The notes beneath the pieces were generated by a model. It did not search any database and was not told the DNA's origin. It saw only the letters and a list, made by a program, of their open reading frames with translations. The position numbers and the translations under genes were made by a program. Below are positions 7,911 through 14,332 of a stretch of DNA of 20,140 nucleotides, one piece after another (position 1 is the stretch's first letter; every line of letters begins with the position of its first letter). This DNA is from a virus, in IMG/VR virus record IMGVR_UViG_3300044619_000596, positions 1 to 20,140 of that record; one strand, written 5' to 3'.

Positions 7911-8165
7911 TTACTTGCCTTTACTTTTTAAAAGTCTGTTTTCTCTAGCTACGTTAATAGATACTACGTTAGACGGACCACTTAAATTAAATTGTTTTAA
8001 ATGCTCAGCACGATCTCCAGTGCGTTGTGAGCGAATAGCGGGATGCATCTCATCATAGGCTTTTCCTGGAATAGGAACCCAATGAGAGTTTGGCTCAGTA
8101 AGTCCAACTGTGTCGGATATTTTCCGTACGTTGTCCTTTACTTTTTCCCACTTATCGTTAGGCAT
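7911..8165 (-). CDS. small unknown protein
   Basis: 84 residues with an amphipathic start (MPNDKWEKVKDNVRKISDTV) and a basic end. No recognised motif; no cysteine. The ATG comes two bases after the stop of the upstream gene, with no clear ribosome site, so translation may depend on coupling. The next gene starts three bases after its stop. Confidence 0.7.
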   Translation of the reverse strand: MPNDKWEKVKDNVRKISDTVGLTEPNSHWVPIPGKAYDEMHPAIRSQRTGDRAEHLKQFNLSGPSNVVSINVARENRLLKSKGK

Positions 8166-8167
8166 TT

Positions 8168-8452
8168 TTAGTTAGTAGCGCCCATTTGATTATTGAAAGT
8201 GTCTGCAACAGGCATAGGGGAACGACGAGCAGAAGAAGCGTTGTTTGACAAAGGATTTACCTTTGTAGTTGCTTCTTGCTCAATAAAGTCATAGTTCCAA
8301 TATGGGTTAAGACCTCTGCGGTTTGCACGCATGATGTCATCACCAGTTGAAGGATCAGCTACTGTTGTGTTAGGACGTACCTTGCGGTACTTACCATCAG
8401 TTGCTCCTTCATTCATAGAAGTGTTTAGGGAGCGTGATTCGTTAGTTGCCAT
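8168..8452 (-). CDS. small unknown protein
   Basis: 94 residues, Asn/Ser/Arg-rich, with an aromatic patch GLNPYWNYDFIEQEA in the middle and otherwise likely unstructured. The ATG overlaps the stop of the 50-residue gene by one base (TAATG), a coupling signal used throughout this block. No recognised family. Confidence 0.7.
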   Translation of the reverse strand: MATNESRSLNTSMNEGATDGKYRKVRPNTTVADPSTGDDIMRANRRGLNPYWNYDFIEQEATTKVNPLSNNASSARRSPMPVADTFNNQMGATN

Positions 8453-8604
8453 TATTTATCCTTTTCTTGGTCATAAAGCGGCGTAACTTTTCTTACAGTT
8501 TTAGGTTCAGCTGTCTTGCCACCCATAGCTTTAGCTAATAGAGCAATTCCGTCAGGTGAACTAAAACCTTTGCGTACTTTTTCACGACGAGGTACAAACT
8601 TCAT
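8452..8604 (-). CDS. 50-residue basic protein
   Basis: ATG at 8604, 50 residues, starting MKFVPRREKVRKGFSSPDGI and ending PLYDQEKDK. Its stop shares one base with the next ATG (TAATG), and it begins two bases after the stop of the 59-residue gene, which supports a real gene despite its size. The VPRRE motif at 4-8 also occurs near the start of that neighbour, suggesting a shared short element or old duplication. Function unknown. Confidence 0.65.
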   Translation of the reverse strand: MKFVPRREKVRKGFSSPDGIALLAKAMGGKTAEPKTVRKVTPLYDQEKDK

Positions 8605-8606
8605 AG

Positions 8607-8786
8607 TTAGTCCTTACCTGTGGTAACTTCGTACTTGCCGTCTTGTTCAATGATTCCTTTAGCGTGAGCAGCAGAAGAAGCGCCCATAGGTGTTACTGAG
8701 CCCGACCAACTTCCGTCTTTAGCTCGAACACTGTGGGTGAATGTTCCACGCTCTTTAGCGTTTTCTCTACGAGGTACAGAACTCAC
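8607..8786 (-). CDS. 59-residue protein with GTG start
   Basis: Starts at a GTG that overlaps the upstream stop in a GTGA junction, which picks this start. Sequence begins MSSVPRRENAKERGTFTHSV and holds a strand-rich centre (DGSWSGSVTPMG) and a C-terminal IIEQDGKYEVTT hairpin, so it may be a small folded beta protein. It shares the VPRRE motif with the next gene. Family not recognised. Confidence 0.65.
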   Translation of the reverse strand: MSSVPRRENAKERGTFTHSVRAKDGSWSGSVTPMGASSAAHAKGIIEQDGKYEVTTGKD

Positions 8787-8908
8787 TTCTTACCAGCTTT
8801 CTTTTTCTTCTTAGCTTCTTTTTCTTTTTCAACATCAGCCTTGGTCTTTACCTTTAGGGGTACGACCTTGTACTTGGCGTCTTTGCCGTCTGGAGTTTTG
8901 ATAGCCAT
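8783..8908 (-). CDS. 41-residue Lys-rich protein
   Basis: ATG at 8908 with a GAGGG site about ten bases upstream. The N-terminus (MAIKTPDGKDAKYKVVPLKV) looks like a short beta hairpin; the tail is almost all Lys, Glu and Ala with a run of five lysines. The stop overlaps the next GTG start. A nucleic-acid-binding peptide is plausible but unproven. Confidence 0.6.
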   Translation of the reverse strand: MAIKTPDGKDAKYKVVPLKVKTKADVEKEKEAKKKKKAGKK

Positions 8909-8939
8909 AATCTCAGTATCCCTCTTTTTTAATAGATTG

Positions 8940-9221
8940 TCAGCCTGTTTGTTGCTTGCGAACTCTAGGGCGGATAACCCTCTTAGTTCTAGCTACATAC
9001 TTAGTGGTGTTTCGGCGCCTAGCAGTTGCCTGTTCAGAACCTGGGTTAAGTTTATTAGATTGACCTGAGGTCCAGCTGCCCGTAGATTTTCTTTCCCAGC
9101 TTTCTACTGAGGAAAAAGACTTAGTTCTACCCTTTGGCTTTGAAGCTTTAGGCTTTGGAGCACCAGAAGCTGTTTTAGGTACAACACGACGAGGTGGTTT
9201 TCCACCAGATTTAGCGTTCAC
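8940..9221 (-). CDS. very basic disordered protein
   Basis: 93 residues from a GTG at 9221, overlapping the zinc-ribbon gene by 11 bases. Rich in Arg, Lys, Ser, Thr, Pro and Gly with no large hydrophobic stretch except short Trp-containing patches (SVESWERKSTGSWTSG, about 38-53). Composition suggests DNA or RNA contact or condensation. No family recognised. About 30 bases without a gene separate it from the 41-residue gene. Confidence 0.65.
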   Translation of the reverse strand: MNAKSGGKPPRRVVPKTASGAPKPKASKPKGRTKSFSSVESWERKSTGSWTSGQSNKLNPGSEQATARRRNTTKYVARTKRVIRPRVRKQQTG

Positions 9222-9378
9222 TCATAGCTCGTTTCATATGTTTGCCGTAAAGTGCATTGCGACAAGTTGGGCACATTTTGCCATCTGTATACATTGCTTC
9301 AACTGGGGTCATAAATAGGCCGCACTTAGGGCACGCAACACTACCATCATAGATAGTTTCAGTTACAAACTCATCCAT
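9211..9378 (-). CDS. 55-residue zinc-ribbon protein
   Basis: ATG at 9378, overlapping the end of the BldC-like gene by eight bases. Two CxxC knuckles, Cys16/Cys19 (VACPKCGLF) and Cys36/Cys39 (MCPTCRNALYGK), seventeen residues apart, make a classic four-cysteine zinc ribbon, followed by a basic tail (KHMKRAMSER). Such ribbons bind nucleic acid or protein. Placed directly after a DNA-binding protein, it may act with it, though that is inference from position. Confidence 0.7.
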   Translation of the reverse strand: MDEFVTETIYDGSVACPKCGLFMTPVEAMYTDGKMCPTCRNALYGKHMKRAMSER

Positions 9379-9589
9379 TGTTAGGGTCCACCAGCTTCTC
9401 TACCTGGTCTGCGTAGAAACGTCTATGGCCACCTAATGTACGCATAGCTTCTAATTTTCCAGCGCTATGCCAACGTTTAACTGTATCTGGATGCACTTTA
9501 AATCTTTCTGCAACTTCAGCTCCGGTCATTAATTCCCGAGGCTGTACTCTTCTATTAGGGTCGTTAGACCTATCTTTTGGGGCGCTCAT
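9371..9589 (-). CDS. BldC-like MerR-family DNA-binding protein
   Basis: 72 residues from the ATG at 9589, which shares one base with the upstream stop (TAATG); a GTG six bases earlier is possible but less likely. Residues 20-63 match the BldC/excisionase-like winged HTH: LMTGAEVAERFKVHPDTVKRW (HTH) followed by the wing AGKLEAMRTLGGHRRFY, including the family hallmark RTLGGHRR. BldC is a short developmental regulator of Streptomyces that binds DNA head to tail as a filament-like array. This phage copy could act on phage or host promoters, or be an excisionase-type accessory, but no integrase is visible. It lacks any effector domain. Confidence 0.85.
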   Translation of the reverse strand: MSAPKDRSNDPNRRVQPRELMTGAEVAERFKVHPDTVKRWHSAGKLEAMRTLGGHRRFYADQVEKLVDPNNG

Positions 9590-9939
9590 TACCACACGCT
9601 TTCTGAAACGTTGCGAGAAGTTCCTTGGTATGAAGTTGGAGATTGTGAATAGTCTGTTCTTGTTGGCTCAAACTGAGTATCTACATCCATAACATCCATA
9701 ATCCCAATAGCACGTGTACGGTACCCGTAACGTGGTGGGAACAACTGAATCTGTGGAAGAGGCGGGCGAACAATATCTTGAATCATTGCCTTAGGAAGAG
9801 TTACTGAGCGTACAGCCCTAGTTAACAAAGCTTCTTGTGTGTCTTTAAACGGCCCCATGTAATCGTAGCGGATCTGTGGATCCTCAGAGAGGATAGGGCG
9901 GTTCTTACTATGATCATAAACTGAATCTTGTGATTGCAT
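9589..9939 (-). CDS. unknown phage protein
   Basis: 116 residues. A central patch rich in Pro and aromatic residues (RPPLPQIQLFPPRYGYRTRA, about 58-77) lies between a charged start and a Ser/Thr/Gln-rich end. No motif known to me. It is coupled by one-base overlaps to the small membrane peptide before it and the BldC-like gene after it. A virion or tail-associated protein is possible. Confidence 0.65.
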   Translation of the reverse strand: MQSQDSVYDHSKNRPILSEDPQIRYDYMGPFKDTQEALLTRAVRSVTLPKAMIQDIVRPPLPQIQLFPPRYGYRTRAIGIMDVMDVDTQFEPTRTDYSQSPTSYQGTSRNVSESVW

Positions 9940-10082
9940 TATTTACACCCGCACTTCTTCTTACTCATTTTCCACCACATCCATGCATGATGAATAGCCA
10001 TAAGTCCCATAACAATCCACATTAGTTGCATTTCAGTTATGCCACCGCCGGTGGTTAAAATCATTTGCTCATGATCATGCAT
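9939..10082 (-). CDS. 47-residue His/Met/Trp-rich membrane peptide
   Basis: ATG at 10082, stop at 9939, joined to both neighbours by TAATG overlaps, which is good evidence for a real gene. One membrane segment (MQLMWIVMGLMAIHHAWMWW, residues 18-37) follows a short outer part with HDHEQM and is followed by a basic, Cys-containing end (KMSKKKCGCK). The cluster of His, Met and Cys could bind copper or another soft metal. Charge placement suggests the C-terminus stays inside. Could be a lysis or envelope peptide; no family recognised. Confidence 0.65.
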   Translation of the reverse strand: MHDHEQMILTTGGGITEMQLMWIVMGLMAIHHAWMWWKMSKKKCGCK

Positions 10083-10624
10083 TATTGGAACCTAGGCTTC
10101 AGATGCTGGAAATGCTTAGCTGTTCTAGGATGGAACTCTGCAGGAACATTAGCCGATACGTTTGCTTTTCCATCATTAACTAAATGTGGAGCTGGTGCAA
10201 GGTTTTGATTTGGTGCATGTCTACGAACATACATAAGCATGCTGCCTTCATCTTCATCAACCTTAGCCGCTACCTTTAGTCTACGATCTGGTTTAAATTC
10301 TGATGGCCAGGCATACTCACCTGGATCAATTCGTTCACCTTTATGAACTCCGCGTTGATAACCGCGTTGTGTTTGGCGAGACTTAAGTGAATCAAGGACC
10401 GTATCTGAGATTGCGTAAGGCTTGCCTTTATCGTCACGACGAGAACGAATTGTTCCTAAGTATCCATCTGGGTACTCAGCCTCCGGCGTTCTTCCCACAC
10501 CCATACGTAAGAAGTCCATAGAGCTGCGGGGTACAACAGGCGTGCCTCCACCACCAGTGGTGGTGTAAGCGCCGATGTAACCGCTAGCTCCAAGGTACTG
10601 CCAGTTTTGATGTGATTGAGGCAT
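10082..10624 (-). CDS. unknown phage protein
   Basis: 180 residues, starting MPQSHQNWQYLGASGYIGAY, with a Thr/Gly run (TTTGGGGTP), a strongly basic middle (RQTQRGYQRGVHKGERIDPGEYAWPSEFKPDRRLK) written here only as an overview at about 85-117, and a His/Pro-rich end. No cysteine, no membrane segment. It follows the holin-like gene by nine bases and overlaps the membrane peptide gene by one base. I do not recognise it; a virion protein is a reasonable guess only. Confidence 0.65.
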   Translation of the reverse strand: MPQSHQNWQYLGASGYIGAYTTTGGGGTPVVPRSSMDFLRMGVGRTPEAEYPDGYLGTIRSRRDDKGKPYAISDTVLDSLKSRQTQRGYQRGVHKGERIDPGEYAWPSEFKPDRRLKVAAKVDEDEGSMLMYVRRHAPNQNLAPAPHLVNDGKANVSANVPAEFHPRTAKHFQHLKPRFQ

Positions 10625-10633
10625 GCCTAAAGT

Positions 10634-10921
10634 TTACTTCTTTTTAGGGCTTGAGGCTTTCTTAGTTGCCTTTTTCTTTGAGTCATCCAAGATAGCGTTA
10701 AGCTGCTTTGTAATCTCTGGGAGAGCAATCTTGGCAATTAGACCAAATGCTGGGTCCTTTGGGTTAAACGCACGAAGTGCTACTGGGATTACGGCAATCA
10801 AACCTGCTGCAATAAGACCCTTTGGATCTGTGTTGCCTGTGGCAAGTAGTGCTCCGGCTGCTGCAATAAATGAGCGGCCGTAAGATGCAAGCATTGCCTT
10901 TGTTTTTGAATCTAGTTTCAT
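10634..10921 (-). CDS. holin-like two-helix membrane protein
   Basis: 95 residues. Two hydrophobic segments, about 17-27 and 35-50 (SFIAAAGALLATG and LIAAGLIAVIPVALRAF), joined by a short polar turn, then a polar helix and a lysine-rich end (KKKATKKASSPKKK). This is the usual shape of small class II type phage holins, which make the inner-membrane hole for the endolysin. The ATG has AAGGAG five bases upstream. It overlaps no gene but lies two bases after the coiled-coil membrane protein. Located next to the divergent plus-strand lysis block, but on the opposite strand. Confidence 0.65.
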   Translation of the reverse strand: MKLDSKTKAMLASYGRSFIAAAGALLATGNTDPKGLIAAGLIAVIPVALRAFNPKDPAFGLIAKIALPEITKQLNAILDDSKKKATKKASSPKKK

Positions 10922-10923
10922 AA

Positions 10924-11130
10924 TTACTCCTTGTTATTTCGTTCTGCGATCATAATGTATAAATCGTCAATCCTGGATTCTAATCTATCTACGGAGTCAC
11001 GCAAACTGCTGCCAGAATTTGGTTTCAATTCGATTAAATAGTGTTTTACCATCCAACGAATCATTACAGCAACCGCACCAATTAACGATGTGATTGTCAG
11101 GGCAAACGCGGCCCAGTCTTGAGGTGACAT
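10924..11130 (-). CDS. one-helix membrane protein with coiled-coil tail
   Basis: 68 residues from the ATG at 11130, chosen because GGAG lies five to six bases upstream; an in-frame start 60 bases further up has none. One membrane helix (AAFALTITSLIGAVAVMIRW, about 7-26) is followed by a polar linker and an amphipathic heptad region (LRDSVDRLESRIDDLYIMIAERN, 43-65). This shape is common beside phage holins (DUF2746-like or pinholin/accessory proteins). First gene of the minus operon, facing the divergent plus-strand operon. Confidence 0.7.
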   Translation of the reverse strand: MSPQDWAAFALTITSLIGAVAVMIRWMVKHYLIELKPNSGSSLRDSVDRLESRIDDLYIMIAERNNKE

Positions 11131-11224
11131 TAGTTCTCCAAGAAGTTGAGTTGTATGCGCAACTATGATACATAAAATACACCGCGTCATGTTAAAGTAT
11201 GAACATAGTTAAGAAGGAGAAAAA
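11131..11224. promoter_or_regulatory. divergent promoter/leader region
   Basis: The only divergent intergenic gap in the window, about 94 bases and AT-rich; it must serve the plus operon and probably the minus one. On the plus strand TTGTAT (11151-11156) and TAAAAT (11173-11178), 16 bases apart, are a weak sigma70-like pair. On the minus strand the best pair has poor spacing. Exact promoters are not certain. Confidence 0.35.
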
Positions 11225-11227
11225 ATA
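11213..11227 (+). promoter_or_regulatory. ribosome binding site facing an ATA start codon
   Basis: GAAGGAG (11213-11219) is followed after five bases by ATA at 11225-11227. The same spacing, AAGGAG plus five bases, precedes the ATG of the holin-like gene at 10921. No ATG, GTG or TTG exists in this frame between the stop at 11210 and a TTG at 11279, which would remove the signal peptide. The site therefore points to ATA as start or to a sequence error at this base. Confidence 0.55.
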
Positions 11228-13801
11228 AACCTACTGCGCCTATTCGCAGCACTAATCCTTACACTATTCCTCTTTATATTGGGACAATATTCAGCACACG
11301 CCGAAGAACCAACCGTAACTACGGTTGTAGTCAGCCCTGCCTCCACAGATTCTTCTCCAAATCCTGTGACTTCTCCTGCTCCCGTAGTAGTTGTTGTGAC
11401 AACAAGCGATACTTCGACTTCCACGGTTCAGACCACTGGATCCCCCCAACCAACCACCCAGACGCAAACCCAAACAGTATTAGTAGTTCCAACTGTAACC
11501 TCCGTTCAAGAAAAAATTGAGGTTGCAACTGTAGCACTATCTACTGCGGTAGCCGTAGCTACCCCTGAGCAACAGTCTGCTGCTGCAGCCCCTGTGGTAA
11601 CAGCTCAAGCAGATATTACAACAGCAACGACCGCGGTTGCGGTAGCCGTGACAGCAGTTGCAGCCGTAGATACTCAAACAGCAGTAGTAACGCAAGCCGT
11701 TACTAACGTAGATTCAGCTACAGCAGTAGTGGCTACAGCCACAGCAGCAGTAGAGTCTCAAACAGCAGTAGTAGCAGTTGCAACAACTAACTTAACTAAT
11801 GCTCAAACTACATTGACCGCTCTTCAAAATACCCCTTCAGATAGCAAGACCTATACAACCGAAGGCTATGTAGCCCCTGTTGCTCCTGAAACCCCAACAG
11901 TTACTACAACAACGCTTCCAGTCATGTACGACGGCTTTACAAAAATTAACACGCCTTTTGACATAAAAATGGGTAACACAGTTTATGAAGGTCAAGGAAC
12001 AAACAGCCAAATTTATGTGACTTCAAAAGCAACTATTACCTTTGGTAATGGCGACTATAACTGGTGGGATTTTCCAGCAGGAGCACATATCTCAGTCTTT
12101 GGTAGCGACTTTCAAAGTGCTGGACCTAACTCATCTACGGTAGTAAAGACTACTGAAACTACTCTAGAAGTCGACTGGAATCTTCACAAGTTTGCGGAAC
12201 CAAATAGCCCTATTACAAATGTAAATTGGAAAATGACAGTCAATCCAACAACAGGGGAATGGACTGGTGTTGGAACCGTTGCGGGAAACACAACACAACT
12301 GCATAACGGACCACGTATTGGTGTTCGTGAAGAAGCAGGTCAAGCAGTAAAACCAATGACCAATGTAACCAATGAAACTTTAACGGCTCAAATTACAAGC
12401 CAAACAGCAGTAGTCGCTGATAAAACAGAAGTTAAAGCGGTTGAAGTTGCTGTGCTTACATCTCTTACAGAAGTGAAAACAACAGCAGAGACAACACTTG
12501 CAACAGCTCAGACCACACTAACAACAGAAAATCAAACATTGACTACCCTCCAATCAACGGCTAATACAGCGGTTACTACAGCAAATCAATTAGCAGATAC
12601 TGCGACTGCTAGCGTAGCAGTAGCGGTTGCTGCTCTTCAAGTTCCAACACCTATAGTTCAACCAGTGGTCCCTGCGCCCACCCCGGCTCCAGAACCTCAA
12701 CCCGTTCCTCAACCTGAGCCAACACCTGCTCCCCAGCCTGAGCCTGTACCGGTTCCTCAACCTGAGCCAACACCCGTACCTCAGCCAGAGCCGCAACCAC
12801 AGCCTGAGCCTGTGCCAGAACCAGCCCCACAGCCTGTGCCTGTGCCCGAGCCTGAACCATTACCCGTTCCTGAACCTGCTCCAATAGAACCACCTGTGCC
12901 CGAGCCTTCTCCAGAGCCCGTTCCAGAGCCTGAACCTGTGCCTGAGCCACCTACTGAGCCCTCCACAGAAGAGCCATTGCCACCCATAGAAGAGCCACAG
13001 CCACCGGTAGAGCCCGAAGCACCACCCGTAGAGCCCGAGGCGCCTGAGGAACCTGCCACACCCGAGGAACCAGCACCAGAACCAGTGTTACCAGAGCCAG
13101 AGCCAGAAAATCCGTCCACAGAACCATTAGAACCTCCTATTGTAGAGCCAGAGCCTATCACAGAAGTTGAAGAGGTTACGTCTGCCGTAGAGGATGTTCT
13201 ATCTGATGGCAAGCTTTCTGCTGCTGATGCTGAAGATATTATGGATGCTCTAAACGCAGATGGAGAAGTTACTGCTGAAGAAGTAGGTGCGTTATCTGAG
13301 GCCCTATCTGCTGATGGCAAATTAACTACCGCTGAAAAAGAATTGGTAGCTGAAGCACTCATTGAATCTGTAGCCCCAGGTGAGACTCTCACATCAGAGC
13401 AAATTCAAGAGGCAGGCATTGAGTATAAGGACCTACCGGAAGATACTCCTGTCGAGGTTAGGCAGGATGAAAACGGAAATGAAGTTATCATTACAGCAGA
13501 CGTTGCTGCAGCCCTCGTGCTACTAGAGAACCCTGCGGAGTTAATTGGCGCAATATTTGATGACCCCGGTCAAGCCCTGCAAGCACTTGGAAGTATCGGT
13601 GCTGATATGTCAGATGAAGAACGTGAAGAAGCGACCGAAATGGTAGTTGCTGCCGTTGTGGCTGCAGGCGCTGCTATTAATGCAGTTGGTGCAGCAACAG
13701 GAAGCACTGGTGGAAGCACTGGTGGTTCTGGTGGCGGAGGTAGCTCTGGTGGCGGAGGTCCATCAGGAGATTCTAAAGGCGTTAGGAGACGTAAACCTTG
13801 A
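11225..13801 (+). CDS. secreted repeat-rich envelope protein (signal peptide, beta domain, Pro-rich stalk, DGKL repeats)
   Basis: 858 residues if started at ATA 11225; the first TTG is at 11279. Residues 2-25 form a signal peptide: NLLRLF, a long hydrophobic core, then QYSAHA before EEPTV, a typical signal-peptidase site. Next: Thr/Val/Ser/Pro-rich region (26-95), Ala/Thr/Val coiled-coil-like repeats (about 95-215), a beta-rich domain with Trp and Gly (about 233-380, including NTPFDIKMGN and NYNWWDFPAG-like text GDYNWWDFPAG), a second Ala/Thr helical part (385-470), a Pro-Glu-rich stalk (473-645), three tandem 18-residue DG repeats at D661, D679 and D697, an acidic helical part, and a Gly/Ser-rich end (826-848) closing with RRRKP. 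It is thus exported, probably to act in or on the cell wall. No catalytic motif seen. It leads the lysis operon, with the next gene overlapping by four bases. Tail fibres lack signal peptides, so that reading is disfavoured. Confidence 0.85.
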   Translation: MNLLRLFAALILTLFLFILGQYSAHAEEPTVTTVVVSPASTDSSPNPVTSPAPVVVVVTTSDTSTSTVQTTGSPQPTTQTQTQTVLVVPTVTSVQEKIEVATVALSTAVAVATPEQQSAAAAPVVTAQADITTATTAVAVAVTAVAAVDTQTAVVTQAVTNVDSATAVVATATAAVESQTAVVAVATTNLTNAQTTLTALQNTPSDSKTYTTEGYVAPVAPETPTVTTTTLPVMYDGFTKINTPFDIKMGNTVYEGQGTNSQIYVTSKATITFGNGDYNWWDFPAGAHISVFGSDFQSAGPNSSTVVKTTETTLEVDWNLHKFAEPNSPITNVNWKMTVNPTTGEWTGVGTVAGNTTQLHNGPRIGVREEAGQAVKPMTNVTNETLTAQITSQTAVVADKTEVKAVEVAVLTSLTEVKTTAETTLATAQTTLTTENQTLTTLQSTANTAVTTANQLADTATASVAVAVAALQVPTPIVQPVVPAPTPAPEPQPVPQPEPTPAPQPEPVPVPQPEPTPVPQPEPQPQPEPVPEPAPQPVPVPEPEPLPVPEPAPIEPPVPEPSPEPVPEPEPVPEPPTEPSTEEPLPPIEEPQPPVEPEAPPVEPEAPEEPATPEEPAPEPVLPEPEPENPSTEPLEPPIVEPEPITEVEEVTSAVEDVLSDGKLSAADAEDIMDALNADGEVTAEEVGALSEALSADGKLTTAEKELVAEALIESVAPGETLTSEQIQEAGIEYKDLPEDTPVEVRQDENGNEVIITADVAAALVLLENPAELIGAIFDDPGQALQALGSIGADMSDEEREEATEMVVAAVVAAGAAINAVGAATGSTGGSTGGSGGGGSSGGGGPSGDSKGVRRRKP
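12642..13160 (+). repeat. Pro/Glu-rich tandem repeat coding region
   Basis: Codes for PEP/QPEPxP-type repeats in the stalk of the secreted protein. At DNA level a 23-base identical copy occurs at 12704-12726 and 12752-12774, a period of 48 bases or 16 residues; other copies are degenerate. Such regions are prone to length change. Confidence 0.8.
13202..13372 (+). repeat. three 18-residue DGKL-type repeats (half EF-hand-like)
   Basis: Within the secreted protein, D661, D679 and D697 each begin DGxhxxxE-type units of exactly 18 residues (DGKLSAADAEDIMDALNA, DGEVTAEEVGALSEALSA, DGKLTTAEKELVAEALIE). The loop acidic residues resemble a calcium-binding half EF-hand or dockerin-like loop. A very similar unit is in the next-but-one gene (residues 59-76). 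Confidence 0.75.
13693..13766 (+). repeat. Gly/Ser direct repeats
   Basis: Two copies of GGAAGCACTGGT (13699-13722) followed by two near copies of TCTGGTGGCGGAGGT encode a flexible Gly/Ser tail of the secreted protein. Likely a linker, not a separate element. Confidence 0.7.
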
Positions 13802-13968
13802 AGATTATTAGAGACATGATTGACCAACTATGGACATTGTTAGGCATGTTTATTGCCTGGGTTGTTCTTGACGGATCTGCAAAGACTGTTGTTGGTTACG
13901 CAATCATTGGAACATTAATTGCTTGGGCCGTTACCTACCCACTACGTAACCCAAAGGATGAGGAATAA
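13798..13968 (+). CDS. small two-helix membrane protein, TTG start
   Basis: 56 residues from a TTG at 13798 that overlaps the preceding stop in a TTGA junction, with AGGAG nine bases upstream; an internal ATG at 13816 is the alternative. Two hydrophobic segments (about 12-24 and 31-47, LLGMFIAWVVL and VGYAIIGTLIAWAV) joined by DGSAK, then PLRNPKDEE. Shape and operon position suit a small holin or holin partner. The next gene starts two bases after its stop. Confidence 0.65.
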   Translation: MKIIRDMIDQLWTLLGMFIAWVVLDGSAKTVVGYAIIGTLIAWAVTYPLRNPKDEE

Positions 13969-13969
13969 T

Positions 13970-14332
13970 ATGAAATCAGTAGGAAACATTATCTTAAGAA
14001 TCATTGCGACATTTGCTGCTAGCGGCCTATCAGTAATCGGTGCGGGTGCCATTGCAGGCATTTCAACAGTAAAAGCAATAACAGTGGCTGGCCTTACAGC
14101 AGTAGCCGTTGTTGTAGAAAAGCTTGCCCGTGGTTTTATGAACGATGGAAAGCTAGATATCAATGAGATTAACTCAGCGTTTGCAGCTGTAGACGCACAG
14201 TCTAAGACTGCTGCAGATTTAAAAGTTGAAGCAGTTCAGTCTGGACAAGACATTGTTATTTCATCAGGTGCTAAGCCAGACGGCGAGGTTCCAGCAGAAC
14301 AACCTGTAGATGAAGATTGGGATAAGCGATAA
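13970..14332 (+). CDS. holin-like membrane protein with DGKL calcium-loop-like tail
   Basis: 120 residues from the ATG at 13970, which has GAGGAATAAT upstream; an earlier in-frame TTG would add a polar piece and lacks support. Two membrane segments (about 8-30 and 34-50, rich in Ala, Gly, Val and Ile) are followed by KLARGFMNDGKLDINEINSA (51-70). DGKLDINEINSAFAAVDA is an 18-residue unit like the repeats in the secreted protein two genes upstream. The tail is acidic. One-base overlap (TAATG) links it to the endolysin gene. Plausible holin or lysis regulator; calcium binding is inference. Confidence 0.7.
   Translation: MKSVGNIILRIIATFAASGLSVIGAGAIAGISTVKAITVAGLTAVAVVVEKLARGFMNDGKLDINEINSAFAAVDAQSKTAADLKVEAVQSGQDIVISSGAKPDGEVPAEQPVDEDWDKR

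Noticed and set aside
10548-10566. Palindrome CACCACCAGTGGTGGTG-type hairpin
   Set aside because: It arises from Thr and Gly codons (TTTGGGG) inside the 180-residue gene, and no U tract follows.
11199-11228. Nine-codon leader peptide MNIVKKEKK
   Set aside because: Too short and without a ribosome site to call as a gene; kept only as part of the slip model for the secreted protein.
12700-12780. CRISPR-like direct repeats
   Set aside because: The copies are in frame with PEP repeat residues, differ in spacing and have no unique spacers; explained by the coding repeat.
12590-13392. Minus-strand Gly/Ser- and Ala/Gln-rich frames
   Set aside because: They are mirror images of the Pro/Glu repeat region of the secreted plus-strand protein; codon repeats keep several frames open.
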